Part shown: in pieces, positions 44,270-56,897 of the stretch
Position numbering within the stretch: the first letter of the stretch is position 1
How the letters are laid out: every line of letters begins with the position of its first letter
DNA from: PALSA-129 sp963842505
GTDB lineage: Bacteria; Acidobacteriota; Terriglobia; Bryobacterales; Bryobacteraceae
Direction of reading: 5' to 3'
NCBI GenBank assembly: GCA_963842505.1
Contig: CAWJGZ010000001.1
Coordinates: 1 to 64,000 of the forward strand
DNA: 64,000 bases
The notes under the pieces: generated by a model
Seen by the model: only the letters and a program-made list of their open reading frames with translations
What the model was told of the DNA's origin: nothing
Databases searched by the model: none
Position numbers and translations under genes: made by a program

Positions 44270-44914
44270 TTACCATTTGGTTCGCTGATCTTCAACGAAG
44301 GTGCAGAACTGCCGAATGTCTGCAATCGCCGCGGTGAGTTTCTCACGCGTGATAGCGAGAGTCAACAGAAATTGGGGTTTACCTGCCTCTCCAGACATTG
44401 CCTCGATTTGCCATTCCTCGGCGAAACGGGAAACAGGGTATCTGCGGAAGTGCTCCTTCGATTGCGGAGGCTGAGTGCGGTCAATCATCGGGTCGTGGGA
44501 GATGTCGTTGCGGCTCAGATTAATTTGCTCAAGCTGATCTCTAGAGACAGGTGAGTTCGTCCAGCAAAACGGCGTGTTCTCTTCCAAGAAGCGACAGAGA
44601 CGATCAAACCACGACTCCGTCCGCTTCTTGGGGCTAGGTCCGCCCTCACGCTCGACAAAAGCCCGCAAGTAGTCGTGGAGGGCCTTTTCAAGGAGTCCCA
44701 AACTGCAGTTCCCGAGGACGCTCAGACAATCGTGGGCCTCATTGTATTCGTCCTGATACTCATAGCCGTCATAATCGCCAGGTGCGTGTCTCGGCACGAA
44801 CGGCTCTTCGTTCGATTCAATCTTCCTCATCGTAGCCTCGAACGGCTCAGCGGCCGCATTGTAAAAACGCTCGATGAAGCCGAGGTGGCCTTCCAGAATG
44901 GCCAGGTAGTCCAT
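44270..44914 (-). CDS. HEPN-like protein
   Basis: 214 residues from ATG 44914 (MDYLAILEGHLGFIERFY). A long helical region (GLLEKALHDYLRAFVER) is followed by NLSRNDISHDP. The R-N-D-I-S-H run is the RX4H motif of HEPN RNases and HEPN-like toxins. It lies at the end of a gene run with the type I restriction genes, a common place for such proteins. RNase activity is inference from the motif and the helical context. Confidence 0.55.
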   Translation of the reverse strand: MDYLAILEGHLGFIERFYNAAAEPFEATMRKIESNEEPFVPRHAPGDYDGYEYQDEYNEAHDCLSVLGNCSLGLLEKALHDYLRAFVEREGGPSPKKRTESWFDRLCRFLEENTPFCWTNSPVSRDQLEQINLSRNDISHDPMIDRTQPPQSKEHFRRYPVSRFAEEWQIEAMSGEAGKPQFLLTLAITREKLTAAIADIRQFCTFVEDQRTKW

Positions 44915-45077
44915 GCCCGAACCGTACCACGTCTCGCCAGCGCCACGGGGCGTGGCTGCCCGCGCGGTCGGGCCGAATGCGCTTCCCGTCGGACCTGCAA
45001 TCGTTGTAGGCGGTCTCCGGTACACACGCCTTCGAGGCCGGGAACGCTCAACAGCGCCAGGCGACGGCGGAACTCGG

Positions 45078-45788
45078 TCAGGTCGCGGCAGCGCGCGGAG
45101 TGAACTCCGTGTCGGGCTTGAAGTCGCTGAACAGCCATCCGCATGTTCCGGCCGAAACTGCGGCTCGGGACTTGCGGCAAGCGCGGAGGCGTACTCTAAG
45201 AATCTGTTCCAGATTGTCTACTTCAGCGGGATGCGGCTGTGCCCATTTTAGGCCGCTGTAGTCTGATGGTTCCTCGGGTTTCTGCTCGCCCTCGGGATAT
45301 GCGCCGTAAAGCTCAAAGGCTCGGTATCGCAAAACCGCCCGCACTTCCGGGTCCTTGTCAGTCAGAGCCGCCAGGAACTCTGGCATTGCGCAGATATTCC
45401 AAAGAGCGGTGTAGCTTCGGTAGTCGTCACTCCTCTGCCAGATGTGGCAAGACCAAAGCCCGACGCGATCTTTCGCGGTGCCAAGCCGATTCGCCGACCA
45501 GAGGAAGGCATTGGTGGGGATCTGGTTGTCGTCCTGCATCAGGAGTTCGCCGTCTATTTCGCAACATTCACCCCGCTCAGCGAAGTTGCGAATGACCTTG
45601 AAGAGACTCCGGCCGGAGGTCTGTTTCACAGTATTGGGATGGAGAAAGACCGCGTACTCCGCTACTGCATGTGTCGGGCTGTTGAATCCAGCCCGCTTTA
45701 GCACATCGGCCAAACAGGAGCGGCCATCCAATATCGGGCTGCTTCTCGGTCGCAAGGGCAAGATGGCATCCAAGTCCATGAATGGCAC
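45078..45788 (-). CDS. Protein of unknown function next to hsdR
   Basis: 236 residues from GTG 45788, eight bases after AAGGAG inside the hsdR end; ATG 45779 is also possible. No family recognised. The middle looks soluble and alpha/beta (HAVAEYAVFLHPNTVKQTSG, DRVGLWSCHIWQRSDDYRSY). The last 40 residues are Arg/Ala-rich and may come from a shifted end. The gap of about 160 bases to the HEPN-like gene on the same strand suggests one transcription unit with hsdMSR. Confidence 0.5.
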   Translation of the reverse strand: MPFMDLDAILPLRPRSSPILDGRSCLADVLKRAGFNSPTHAVAEYAVFLHPNTVKQTSGRSLFKVIRNFAERGECCEIDGELLMQDDNQIPTNAFLWSANRLGTAKDRVGLWSCHIWQRSDDYRSYTALWNICAMPEFLAALTDKDPEVRAVLRYRAFELYGAYPEGEQKPEEPSDYSGLKWAQPHPAEVDNLEQILRVRLRACRKSRAAVSAGTCGWLFSDFKPDTEFTPRAAAT

Positions 45789-45805
45789 TAAAACGTCTCC
45801 TTCTT

Positions 45806-48869
<3,064 letters not shown>

Positions 48870-48873
<4 letters not shown>

Positions 48874-50175
48874 ACATGGGCCTCAACCATTTTCTCGGCG
48901 TAGCGGATGCGGAGGTCGCCGGAGAGGAGCTTGGGGAGAAGTGCATCGCGCAGGAGAGACAGCGTGAGTGACTGCTCGGTTAGCGCAGCGTTACGTTTGA
49001 GCATGGGCCCCACCAATTCGGTGAAGCGGGTGATCAGTGCGTGTGGTGGCCGGATCACTTTCATGCGTAGAAGGTCTTCCGGCTTGACACGCTGGTGACT
49101 GCTTGAGGTTCCCGTGACCAGCTCCGAGAACGATTCCGCGAACTCCAACGAGCCGAACAAGCAATACACAAACTCCCGCGAAACCTCGGGCTTCGGTTCT
49201 GACACGATGAACTCGGTCGAACAGATGGCGCGATGAATCGAATCAATTTCAGGTAACCAGACCCTCGGGAACCGGGGATTCAACTTCGACAAGAGTACTT
49301 TTTGCGGGGGCACGATGAATTTATTGCTCTTTATCGACTCGCCGGATTCCCGCTTTGGCATCCTGCCCTCATCAAAAGCGGGAATGCTGTAATGATTGAA
49401 CAATTCGTCGGGAAACTCGCCTGGATTGATCCCTTCCCGCTTGATCTCGATAACCGAACCCACGTTCACTGCGGACCACCCGCTCGGAATCTGGCCCGCT
49501 TGGGAGTCGATGAATGCGCTCGGGAACTGCTTTGCCGTTTCCGCGTCCATGCTCGCGGGCTGCCGCCCTTCCGCTTTCGCGCGCACTGGATCGAAATCCA
49601 CGAACCAGGACTTGAAGATGGCGCGAGCGATGCTTTCGATGGTTTCGTTCATGCGGCGGTTCAGGTCGATTTTGGCGCTTAATACGAAGTAAATTTCACC
49701 GATCGCGGCTTGCGTTTTGACATCCGGCAAAGGAATGAGCAGTTTGTCAAAATCGCCCTTCTTGAAATGCGGAATGAGCGTGCCCACATGAAGTTGCTCG
49801 ATGCGGGCCTGCACCTCGCTGGAGCGCAAGACGGCGAAGAGGTACTTTGCATTTACCTTCCGCTTGTCTGGGCGTAACGCAACCATGTCTTGCGCGATGC
49901 AAAATGGAACCGGGTCAGGAGTCCAGCAGACTCTACCAGGCGTTCCTTTGGTTACAAAGATCAGGTCGCCAGGCCTTGGGTGGCCTCTGAATCAAGTCCG
50001 GTAGGTTCTCATCGGTGACGTAGCGGACATTCTCATAAACCGGGAACAGCGATTCATTCCTGATGCAGCTCGTCGCGATCAACGGAAAGCCAACACCTGC
50101 CGTTGGACATGTTCGCCCCCGGTTGTCTATGACTTCGGCAAGAAGTGATGCAAATGTCGTCTCCTTAGCAGCCAT
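48870..50175 (-). pseudogene. hsdS: Type I restriction specificity subunit, frameshifted
   Basis: The ATG at 50175 lies within the end of hsdM. The first 80 codons belong to target-recognition domain 1 (PLIATSCIRNESLFPVYENV). Near 49985 one base shifts the frame. The other frame continues PGDLIFVTKGTPGRVCWTPD, then the first conserved region (LSAKIDLNRRMNETIESIAR), target domain 2, and the second conserved region ending LRDALLPKLLSGDLRIRYAE. Joined length about 430 residues, normal for HsdS. Confidence 0.85.
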
Positions 50176-51745
50176 AGCCCAGCACCCGCAGGTTGGCCCG
50201 AATCGCTCTCTCCAGCCGCGCTCCTTCCGCGAACTGCTCCTCCAGCTTCGCCGTCAGCCGCTTCATCTTTTCCTCGAAGGGCTCGCCATCATCCTCGATG
50301 TCTTCGGCTCCGACGTATCGTCCCGGCGTGAGCACGAAACCGTGTCCCAAGATCTCGTCTGTGGTGACCGCTTTGCAGAACCCCGGCACATCGGCGTATT
50401 TGCCGGCGCCCTTGTCGCCGCGCCATGCGTGATACGTTCCGGCGATGCGTTCGATATCTTCGGGCGTCAAATCCCGGTGGACCCGGTCGATGAGGGCGCC
50501 CATCTTGCGCGCGTCGATGAATAGCGTCTCCTTGCGCCGGTCGCGGAAGCGCCCGTTCTTTCTTGCACGTGCCAGGAACCATAGGCAGACTGGGATCTGC
50601 GTGGAATAAAACAACTGGCCTGGCAACGCCACCATGCAATCCACCAAATCGGCCTCGACGATCGCTTTACGGATCTCGCCTTCGCCGGATTGGTTGCCTG
50701 ACATGCTGCCGTTCGCCAGCACAAACCCAGCGATGCCAGTTGGTGCGAGGTGATGGATGAGGTGCTGGACCCAGGCGAAGTTGGCGTTTCCCGCCGGCGG
50801 CGCGCCGAACTTCCAGCGAGCGTCGTCGCGCAGTTGCGCGCCGCCCCAATCGCTGTCGTTGAACGGTGGGTTGGCCAGGACGTAATCGGCCTTCAGATCG
50901 GGTTGGAGATCGCGGCGGAAGCTGTCGGCGGGTTCGGGGCCGAGGTCCGCGTCGATGCCGCGGATGGCGAGGTTCATCTTGGCGAGGCGCCACGTGGTGT
51001 GGTTGGACTCCTGCCCGTAGATGGCGATGTCGCCGACGTGCCCGCCGTGCGCCTCGACGAATTTCTCGCTCTGCACGAACATGCCTCCCGAGCCGCAGCA
51101 GGGGTCGTATACGCGGCCTTTGTACGGAGCGAGCATTTCGACCAGGATTCGCACCACGCAACGGGGCGTGTAGAACTGGCCACCCTTCTTGCCTTCGGCG
51201 CTGGCGAACTGCGCCAGGAAATACTCGTAGACGCGGCCCAGGATGTCCTTGGAGCGGTTCTCGGCGTCGCCCAGGCCGATGGTTCCGATCAGGTCGATCA
51301 GTTCGCCGAGCCGCTGCTTATCGAGCGCTGGGCGGGCGTACTCCTTCGACAGGACGCCCTTGAGCGACTTATTATCGCGCTCAATCGCCAGCATGGCGTC
51401 GTCCAGCAGTTTGCCGATGGTCGGCTGTTTTGCCTTGCTTTGAAGATGCGCCCAGCGGGCCTCTTTCGGGACCCAAAAGACGTTGGCGGCGTGGTACTCG
51501 TCGGGATCTTCCGGGTCCGCGCCCTGCGCCTTTTCGGCCACAAGCTGGTCGTGGCGCTCTTTGAAAGCGTCGGAGATGTACTTCAGGAAGATCAGGCCGA
51601 GCACCACGTGCTTGTACTCGGCGGCGTCCATGTTGTTCCGCAGTTTATCGGCGGCGGCCCAGAGAGTGGTCTCGAACCCGAGGTTCGCGCCGTTGCCGTC
51701 GGGCTTGGCGGACTTCTTTTCGCGTGGCATCTTGAACTGTTCCAT
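50165..51745 (-). CDS. hsdM: Type I restriction-modification DNA methyltransferase subunit
   Basis: 526 residues, intact. The N-terminal helical domain (LWAAADKLRNNMDAAEYKHV, LGLIFLKYISDAFKERH) precedes the N6-adenine methylase core. The AdoMet site is YDPCCGSGGMF and the catalytic NPPF is in DYVLANPPFNDSDWGG. The C-terminal tail (EEKMKRLTAKLEEQFAEGAR) is the coiled coil that meets HsdS. First gene of hsdM-hsdS-hsdR. With HsdS broken as written, specific methylation is doubtful. Confidence 0.92.
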   Translation of the reverse strand: MEQFKMPREKKSAKPDGNGANLGFETTLWAAADKLRNNMDAAEYKHVVLGLIFLKYISDAFKERHDQLVAEKAQGADPEDPDEYHAANVFWVPKEARWAHLQSKAKQPTIGKLLDDAMLAIERDNKSLKGVLSKEYARPALDKQRLGELIDLIGTIGLGDAENRSKDILGRVYEYFLAQFASAEGKKGGQFYTPRCVVRILVEMLAPYKGRVYDPCCGSGGMFVQSEKFVEAHGGHVGDIAIYGQESNHTTWRLAKMNLAIRGIDADLGPEPADSFRRDLQPDLKADYVLANPPFNDSDWGGAQLRDDARWKFGAPPAGNANFAWVQHLIHHLAPTGIAGFVLANGSMSGNQSGEGEIRKAIVEADLVDCMVALPGQLFYSTQIPVCLWFLARARKNGRFRDRRKETLFIDARKMGALIDRVHRDLTPEDIERIAGTYHAWRGDKGAGKYADVPGFCKAVTTDEILGHGFVLTPGRYVGAEDIEDDGEPFEEKMKRLTAKLEEQFAEGARLERAIRANLRVLGYGC

Positions 51746-51830
51746 CTTAATCGAACACGCGACTGGCCGGATGGATCGCCGGCGTGCACGTAAACATCAG
51801 ATGGCTCCGCCCGCGCGAGTGCACCCGCAA

Positions 51831-52106
51831 CTACAGTTTCACTTTCTTTGTCTGCTTGTTGCAGATCTTGCAGTGGAGGTTGGCGCCGCCGTGCTTGCAG
51901 TTGCCATTGCTACAGCCGAGTGTTCCACAATTCATACATTTGATTTGACTGCCTCCTCTTCGTCCGCAAGAGGGGCACGGATTCGTTGAGGACCAAGAGC
52001 CCACGTCGTTTCTCTTTTCTCTAAGCACTCTCGTGCTGAATACCGCAATCTGAACACCCAGCATGAAGGCGGTCAAGTTGGCGTTGGTTAAGGCGGGAAC
52101 CGCCAA
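51831..52106 (-). CDS. Small zinc-ribbon protein
   Basis: 91 codons; the real start may be further in, because the first 35 residues look nondescript. CPSCGRRGG, CMNCGTLGC, NCKHGG and HCKIC form two probable zinc ribbons. A lysine-rich end (NKQTKKVKL) follows. Located between the restriction genes and the membrane protein at 52236, same strand. Confidence 0.55.
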   Translation of the reverse strand: MAVPALTNANLTAFMLGVQIAVFSTRVLREKRNDVGSWSSTNPCPSCGRRGGSQIKCMNCGTLGCSNGNCKHGGANLHCKICNKQTKKVKL

Positions 52107-52235
52107 CCGCCTCGTTTCCTAGCGACAGGTTTGGTGTGTCGTGTGCGGCCCGAGGATCACATGCGGCTGCTGCGTTTTGTGTCAATTTGACCCACGGTTC
52201 CCAATTCGCGAGTGGTGCAATTCGAAGAGGCTGGT

Positions 52236-53621
52236 TCAAAACGCATACTGCGCCACGAGGCGTACCGCGTCTTCTGGCTGAGCCTGAACATCCGAGGAGC
52301 CGCGACGAATATAGATTGTGCCGCTCATCATGTACAGAGGGGCATCGCCTCGTGCTACGGCAATCTTGGCGATCACCAAACCGCGCAAGTCCTCGAAAAT
52401 AATCTGGACGGGAGGGGTCGGTCGGATGCGGGCTCGTGTAAGTTCATGGATCTTCCGCCCCAGGCGATCCCTATGGGCGTAATCGAGTTCCAGTCCTTTG
52501 ATGTGCCCGGCGTCATCGACCCCCAGGAAGATCACGCCATCGTTCGTGTTAGCAAATGCCACGACTGACCTCAGTAGCTCAGTTTCCGCGCTACCTGCCT
52601 TGTCGTCCTTGTCGGAAATACCGCGCTTAAACTCGACAGTCTGGCTTTCGCCATCGCGCCGGGCCTCCTCAAGACTCGGAACCTGGATTCCGATCACGGC
52701 AAAGTGGTTCCGCAAGAACCTCCGACTCAGGAAATTGGTGATAGTTGCCGCCACGAGAAATCCCAGTGCAGAGCAACACACGATCCACCAGAGGCCAGCA
52801 ATCGCGACGAACGAGGTGGCCGACAGGCGCCCATTCGTGTTCGTCTGGGCTAAGTAAAGTTCGCCAGCGGCAACGTAAAATTTAAGACCCGGAGCCGGCA
52901 ATCGTACACCGTCCGGCAGAAACGTGGGAAGCCACGGACCCTGTTCCACAACCTGTTGGGTGTCTGAATCCACTACCTGGAATCCATCCGCCGCGAATCC
53001 ACTTCCTCGTAATCGGAGCGGAACTTTAGACGCTGACAGGCCCTGAGCGATCTTATCCGCCTCGCGTCTTAGAGCGAGATCCACATCTGGCATCAGCGAG
53101 TCTGGTATCTCAATCGCTTTGGAAGGTGCCTTGACTGAATACCCCACCATTACTTCCAGGTTCCTATTGTCGCCAACCTGCACTGACCGCGAGTACATGC
53201 GCCAGACTTCCGAGTCTGGCGTGAGGTAGGACGTAGGCTGCTGGAATTTTGCGAAGAACTTGGTATTGGAATAGTTTAGCGGCTCAAATCGCCCGTATAT
53301 GTCCTCTGTCGGAGTCGCCAAATCGATAAAGTACCTGGTTTGCGTGTCGAGGACATAATCGGGGTCGCTCCATTGCCAGTCGGTCGAGAACGCGCTCGTG
53401 TCGCAGGTAGCACCTGCACAAGTGATTTCAGACAGCGCGTGCAGATTAGTCTCTCGCCACTTGCGAACTGAAGGGTACGCTCCAGCAATGTAAGCCAATA
53501 CCGTGAGCAGAGCGCCAGCCACGCCGACCCAAATGGAGAAGTAAAAAATCTTGCTATCTACGCGCTTTCGGCCGGACAGAGGCCCGCCAGCTCTCTGTTG
53601 GGCACGACCGAGCACCCGCAT
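52236..53621 (-). CDS. Two-helix membrane protein with a cytoplasmic Schlafen/AlbA_2-like domain
   Basis: 461 residues from ATG 53621, chosen for the AAAGGCGG upstream. The first membrane helix is at about residues 25-45 (FSIWVGVAGALLTVLAYIAG). A non-cytoplasmic domain of about 220 residues follows, with a Cys pair (ITCAGATCDT). The second helix is LWWIVCCSALGFLVAATI. The C-terminal 150 residues are an AlbA_2/Schlafen-type domain: ESQTVEFKRGIS, VVAFANTNDGVIFLGVDD, YIRRGSSDVQAQPED. That domain is known as a nucleic-acid or nucleotide-binding module in regulators and defence proteins. A membrane-tethered version with an outer sensor is uncommon. Confidence 0.7.
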   Translation of the reverse strand: MRVLGRAQQRAGGPLSGRKRVDSKIFYFSIWVGVAGALLTVLAYIAGAYPSVRKWRETNLHALSEITCAGATCDTSAFSTDWQWSDPDYVLDTQTRYFIDLATPTEDIYGRFEPLNYSNTKFFAKFQQPTSYLTPDSEVWRMYSRSVQVGDNRNLEVMVGYSVKAPSKAIEIPDSLMPDVDLALRREADKIAQGLSASKVPLRLRGSGFAADGFQVVDSDTQQVVEQGPWLPTFLPDGVRLPAPGLKFYVAAGELYLAQTNTNGRLSATSFVAIAGLWWIVCCSALGFLVAATITNFLSRRFLRNHFAVIGIQVPSLEEARRDGESQTVEFKRGISDKDDKAGSAETELLRSVVAFANTNDGVIFLGVDDAGHIKGLELDYAHRDRLGRKIHELTRARIRPTPPVQIIFEDLRGLVIAKIAVARGDAPLYMMSGTIYIRRGSSDVQAQPEDAVRLVAQYAF

Positions 53622-53812
53622 GAGCACCGCCTTTAAGGAACGAATATAGCTCAATTGAAGGTTACGGGCGTATCGTGTCCCGGCGGCGTGGACGGAGCGG
53701 AACAGTACATCAAGCGGAAGCCTTGATGAACATCAGACCCGGCTGCCTTGACGTGAGGGCTGAAGTATGTTCCAAAGGATGTCGTTAGCAGTGATCCAAA
53801 CTGGAACAGAAA

Positions 53813-54151
53813 ATGGCATTGCCCACCCAACCCCAGTTCGTAAAAGCACTGGGGAAGGTCTTTAAGCCGCGAGGTCGGCAACTGGATTTTTTACGTGAAC
53901 ACGTGCAGGCCCCTGGACGCGCGCTGACCGCACGTCGTCTGGCGGAAGCAGTCGGATACCAGAATCATGGCGGCATCAATCTCCAATACGGTCTTCTGGC
54001 GAAGCGAATTGGCGACGCGCTCGGGCGAAAGGACGTGGACATCGCTCTTTTGGTGGCTCTCGTCCGACCGCCGGCGGTGACCAATAAGGAGTGGGTCCTT
54101 GTGATGCATCCGCAGTTCGCTGAGGCTCTCAAACAAGCTGGATGGATATAG
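53813..54151 (+). CDS. Small protein resembling a head domain of modification-dependent nucleases
   Basis: 112 residues. The central motif is LTARRLAEAVGYQNHGGINL, then QYGLLAKRIGDALG, a helix-turn-helix-like unit often seen in front of HNH-type restriction enzymes. Here it stands alone with a short tail, HPQFAEALKQAGWI. Function unknown. Confidence 0.5.
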   Translation: MALPTQPQFVKALGKVFKPRGRQLDFLREHVQAPGRALTARRLAEAVGYQNHGGINLQYGLLAKRIGDALGRKDVDIALLVALVRPPAVTNKEWVLVMHPQFAEALKQAGWI

Positions 54152-54416
54152 CGGTGCTGGGACGTGCCCATTCGGCAATCAGCCCTGCGGAAGGAATCGA
54201 TAGATGGCGAATTGGTGCAACGCGCGCCTAGTTCTAGCAGGCCATACGTCCGACGTACAACGATTCAGGCGTGGCGCCCATACACGGCCTTCGTCGTTCT
54301 TTAGGCCAGACATGCTGGTGGGCGAAGCGCAAGGACTGTTCTCCGAACGGGGAACACCGCTTGGTCCGGAACTGTTGACAAAGAAATACATCTTACAGGT
54401 GCGCAGTGACGATGAA

Positions 54417-55545
54417 CTAGGTCTTTGACCGCGTGAAGGATTTCCTTTTGTAGCCAAACTTGCGGCGGGCAGCTTGGCGATCAAACTTCCAGGCGATTTT
54501 GACGCGATCACGATTCGTCCGCCGATTCCATGCCTTCGCTTCCCGACGCAAGATCTTCAAATCGGGGATTCTCCGGCTCCCCAAACATTGCCGGGTGAAG
54601 ATCCCGATTTCGATCTCGGCCTGATTGAGCCAGCTTCCGTGAGTTGGCGTGTGATGGACCGTGAATCGGCTCCAAACTTCGGCGGCCATTGCAGCGCCGT
54701 AAACATCGCTCAGGGACTTCCGGCAATGGATATTGAGGTTGTCCATCACCAGGTGAATCGTCTTTGCTCTCGGGTATTCCAGCGCCAAGGTGACGACAAC
54801 CTGAGCGAACTCAAAGGCCGAACGGTTGGGTGTCGCAAAGGTGAAATGCCTCCCCGCTTTCGGCTCTACGGCGCAGAAAACGTTGGCCGTCCCGCAACGC
54901 TCATATTCGTTATCCCGCCGTGTCTCCCGTCCCGGCGCCGCCGGCCGAGTTGGCCGCACGTCGGCGTGCAAGGTGATCGGCTTCTCGTCTAAGCAGATCA
55001 CCGGTTGTCGGGCGTCATAAGGCCGCTCGTATACCTCCAACACGTCTTCCATCTTGGCGATATAGTCGTCATCGAGATCGGCCACCACCCACATTTTTTT
55101 CCCGCCACGGTTTCAGATCGTGGCTCAGCAGGAGAATCCGGATAGTTTCCCTTCCTACTCGCGGAACCAGCTTGCGTTTGACGGCTTCCTCGGCGACCAG
55201 GCGTACCGTCCAACGCGCGCGGCCTTCTGGCGGGCTGCTGCATACCATTGCAATCAAACGTTGTTTCTGGCTATCGTCCAGCACTTCCGCGGCTCCGGGC
55301 CGCTGTTTCTCATAGAGAGCCCGATCCAAACCGCCCTGCTGATAACGGTGGCCGACATTTCGAATCCCTTGTGGTGTCAATGGAATAATGCGGGCGATTC
55401 GCGGCGCGCTTACGCCTTTTGCCAACTGCAAAAGCGCCAGGGCACGTAACACGACCCGGACCTGTTGGACTCCGCCGCTCACCAGCTTTTGGAGTTCCTT
55501 CTGATCCTTGGCAGACACTTGGATACACAGGGCTGGACGAGCCAT
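54417..55545 (-). CDS. IS630-family transposase C, in two frames
   Basis: The first frame from 55545 has the helix-turn-helix region (GVSAPRIARIIPLTPQGIRN, GRETIRILLLSHDLKPWRE). The second ends at 54417 and has the DDE part: VICLDEKPITLHAD, IHLVMDNLNIHCRK and HTPTHGSWLNQAEIEIG. They meet at a run of seven A residues near 55085; joining needs a +1 shift, or one A fewer. The TAG stop is completed by the flanking target DNA: only the T and A of the TA duplication and one host base form it. Confidence 0.8.
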
Positions 55546-55616
55546 ACCCTAAGTATGCACCAAAACATTTTCGATTGGAATTGTTTTATTACAAAATCTT
55601 CAAGCGGTCAGAGACC
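54420..55616 (-). mobile_element. IS630-family element C, 1197 bp, with TA target duplication
   Basis: The ends read GGTCTTTGACCGC and, inverted, GGTCTCTGACCGC. TA flanks both sides (54418-54419, 55617-55618). Its removal restores the split host gene. Confidence 0.88.
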
Positions 55617-55928
55617 TAGACCACTTTCGAAAGATGTCCCATTTTCACACCACTCTCCGCTTCGTGCTGGTCTACGGGTACGACGATCACAGCTACGGCA
55701 GCTATTTCATCCATCGAGGCCACACGCGCAGCTATGTAGTGCCTGCGTGGCTTGTAGAGAAAGTGATGGCCAGACATGGCGCTGATGACAATCCTGATGG
55801 GGAATGGCCGTTCGAGCCAGAGTTGGAAGCCGAACGGCAATTGATGGATCTCGCCGAAGCACGCTGGCACAAAACTATGCTCAGAGGAAACGGAAGGCGG
55901 CGCGGTGAGCTGAGGCCCAGGAACTGGG

Positions 55929-56339
55929 TCAGGCTTCCCAGACGAGTGCATAGCTGTAGCCGAAATTGTCCGATAAGGGAGTTCCGTCTACTTTTTGCAG
56001 CGTACTGAGGTTGCGTTCGAGACAAGATTGGCAATGCGATAGAGCATAGAGAGTCTTCCCCCACACACCCTCGTTGACCGTGTCTGGCAGCCGGAAATCG
56101 AGGAGCGAGGAATCCGCAACTGATTCGATCGCCATCTCTTCTATTATGGCTTCATACTTGATCTTTGGTTCGGAGCCAATAGGCGCGAAGTATATCCTTA
56201 ACGTCTTTTGCTTGTCCCACGCCTTCCAGGCGGCCACCCAACGCCTTTTAGACTGAAAAGTAACCGGCCGATCCTTGATTGCGCAAGCGGCTTTCAAGTA
56301 GCTTTCGTGGTTACGGGCGAACAGTGCAATCCTATCCAT
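55929..56339 (-). CDS. Protein of unknown function
   Basis: 136 residues from ATG 56339, eight bases after AGGAGAA. It reads MDRIALFARNHESYLKAACA, then KRRWVAAWKAWDKQKTLRIY and KIKYEAIIEEMAIE. The layout (short alpha/beta, basic middle) loosely recalls small EVE/ASCH-like nucleic-acid-binding domains, but I cannot assign it. Its 3' end overlaps the converging YubB-like frame. Confidence 0.55.
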   Translation of the reverse strand: MDRIALFARNHESYLKAACAIKDRPVTFQSKRRWVAAWKAWDKQKTLRIYFAPIGSEPKIKYEAIIEEMAIESVADSSLLDFRLPDTVNEGVWGKTLYALSHCQSCLERNLSTLQKVDGTPLSDNFGYSYALVWEA

Positions 56340-56605
56340 GCGATCTTCTCCTGGTGGGCTCAAGGCAACGCTGAGAACCGTCATCCCCGTCCGTCACGAG
56401 GCCGATGTTGAAGTTTTCCGATTTCTCTGTAAACTGAGGTACCACCAGATTCTACCGCTCTTTCACGCTCCCCTGCGCGTAGCATAATTAAGAACGGCGG
56501 CCGCGATTAATTAGACCGCAATCGTATCCACTTTGAAGTTTTGTCGCCTTGTCGGAGATGTGTTGGGGGCGTCCATGGCGCATGATCAATCCTGCTGCCC
56601 GGTGT

Positions 56606-56734
56606 CATTCTGCTTTCTTGGATTGCCTCTTCTGCGCCGTCGAGCCCGCCCGCATCTGGATCGAGAACGAGCACGCCCTGGCCGTGCCTGACGCCTTCCG
56701 GCGCATTCGCGCCACGACGTGGTCAGCGACCTAG
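56606..56734 (+). pseudogene. N-terminal relic of a HIT-family hydrolase gene
   Basis: The frame holds DCLFCAVEPARIWIENEHAL and AVPDAF, the start of a HIT (histidine triad) protein. After that it shifts and no HxHxH motif follows. A decayed fragment within an otherwise empty 500-base stretch. Confidence 0.55.
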
Positions 56735-56897
56735 CCCGGACGCGCTCCGTCTGTTGGACCCAGGGTGGTGCCGCTGGAACGTAGGACGGACAGACGCTCC
56801 AGTGTTGACGATCCGCTGCCGAATGTGGCGAGATTCGCAGCCGTCACAAAGCGGGCATTGCGATGTGGATTCAACTCGTCCAATTACCGTGCCGGGG

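Larger units (their letters stand above)
54204..56008 (+). pseudogene. YubB/DUF1281-like gene split by an IS630
   Basis: The first half (54204-54419) starts at ATG behind GGAAGGA: MANWCNARLVLAGHTSDVQR, FFRPDMLVGEAQGLFSERG, KKYILQVRSDDEL. The second half (55619-56008) continues in frame DHFRKMSHFHTTLRFVLVYG, GSYFIHRGHTRSYVVPAWLV. Removing 54420-55616 and one TA rejoins them exactly, giving about 201 residues. MANWCxN-type starts mark a ferredoxin-like family common on plasmids. The end beyond LRGN is Arg-rich and runs over the next gene, so the true stop may differ. Confidence 0.8.
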
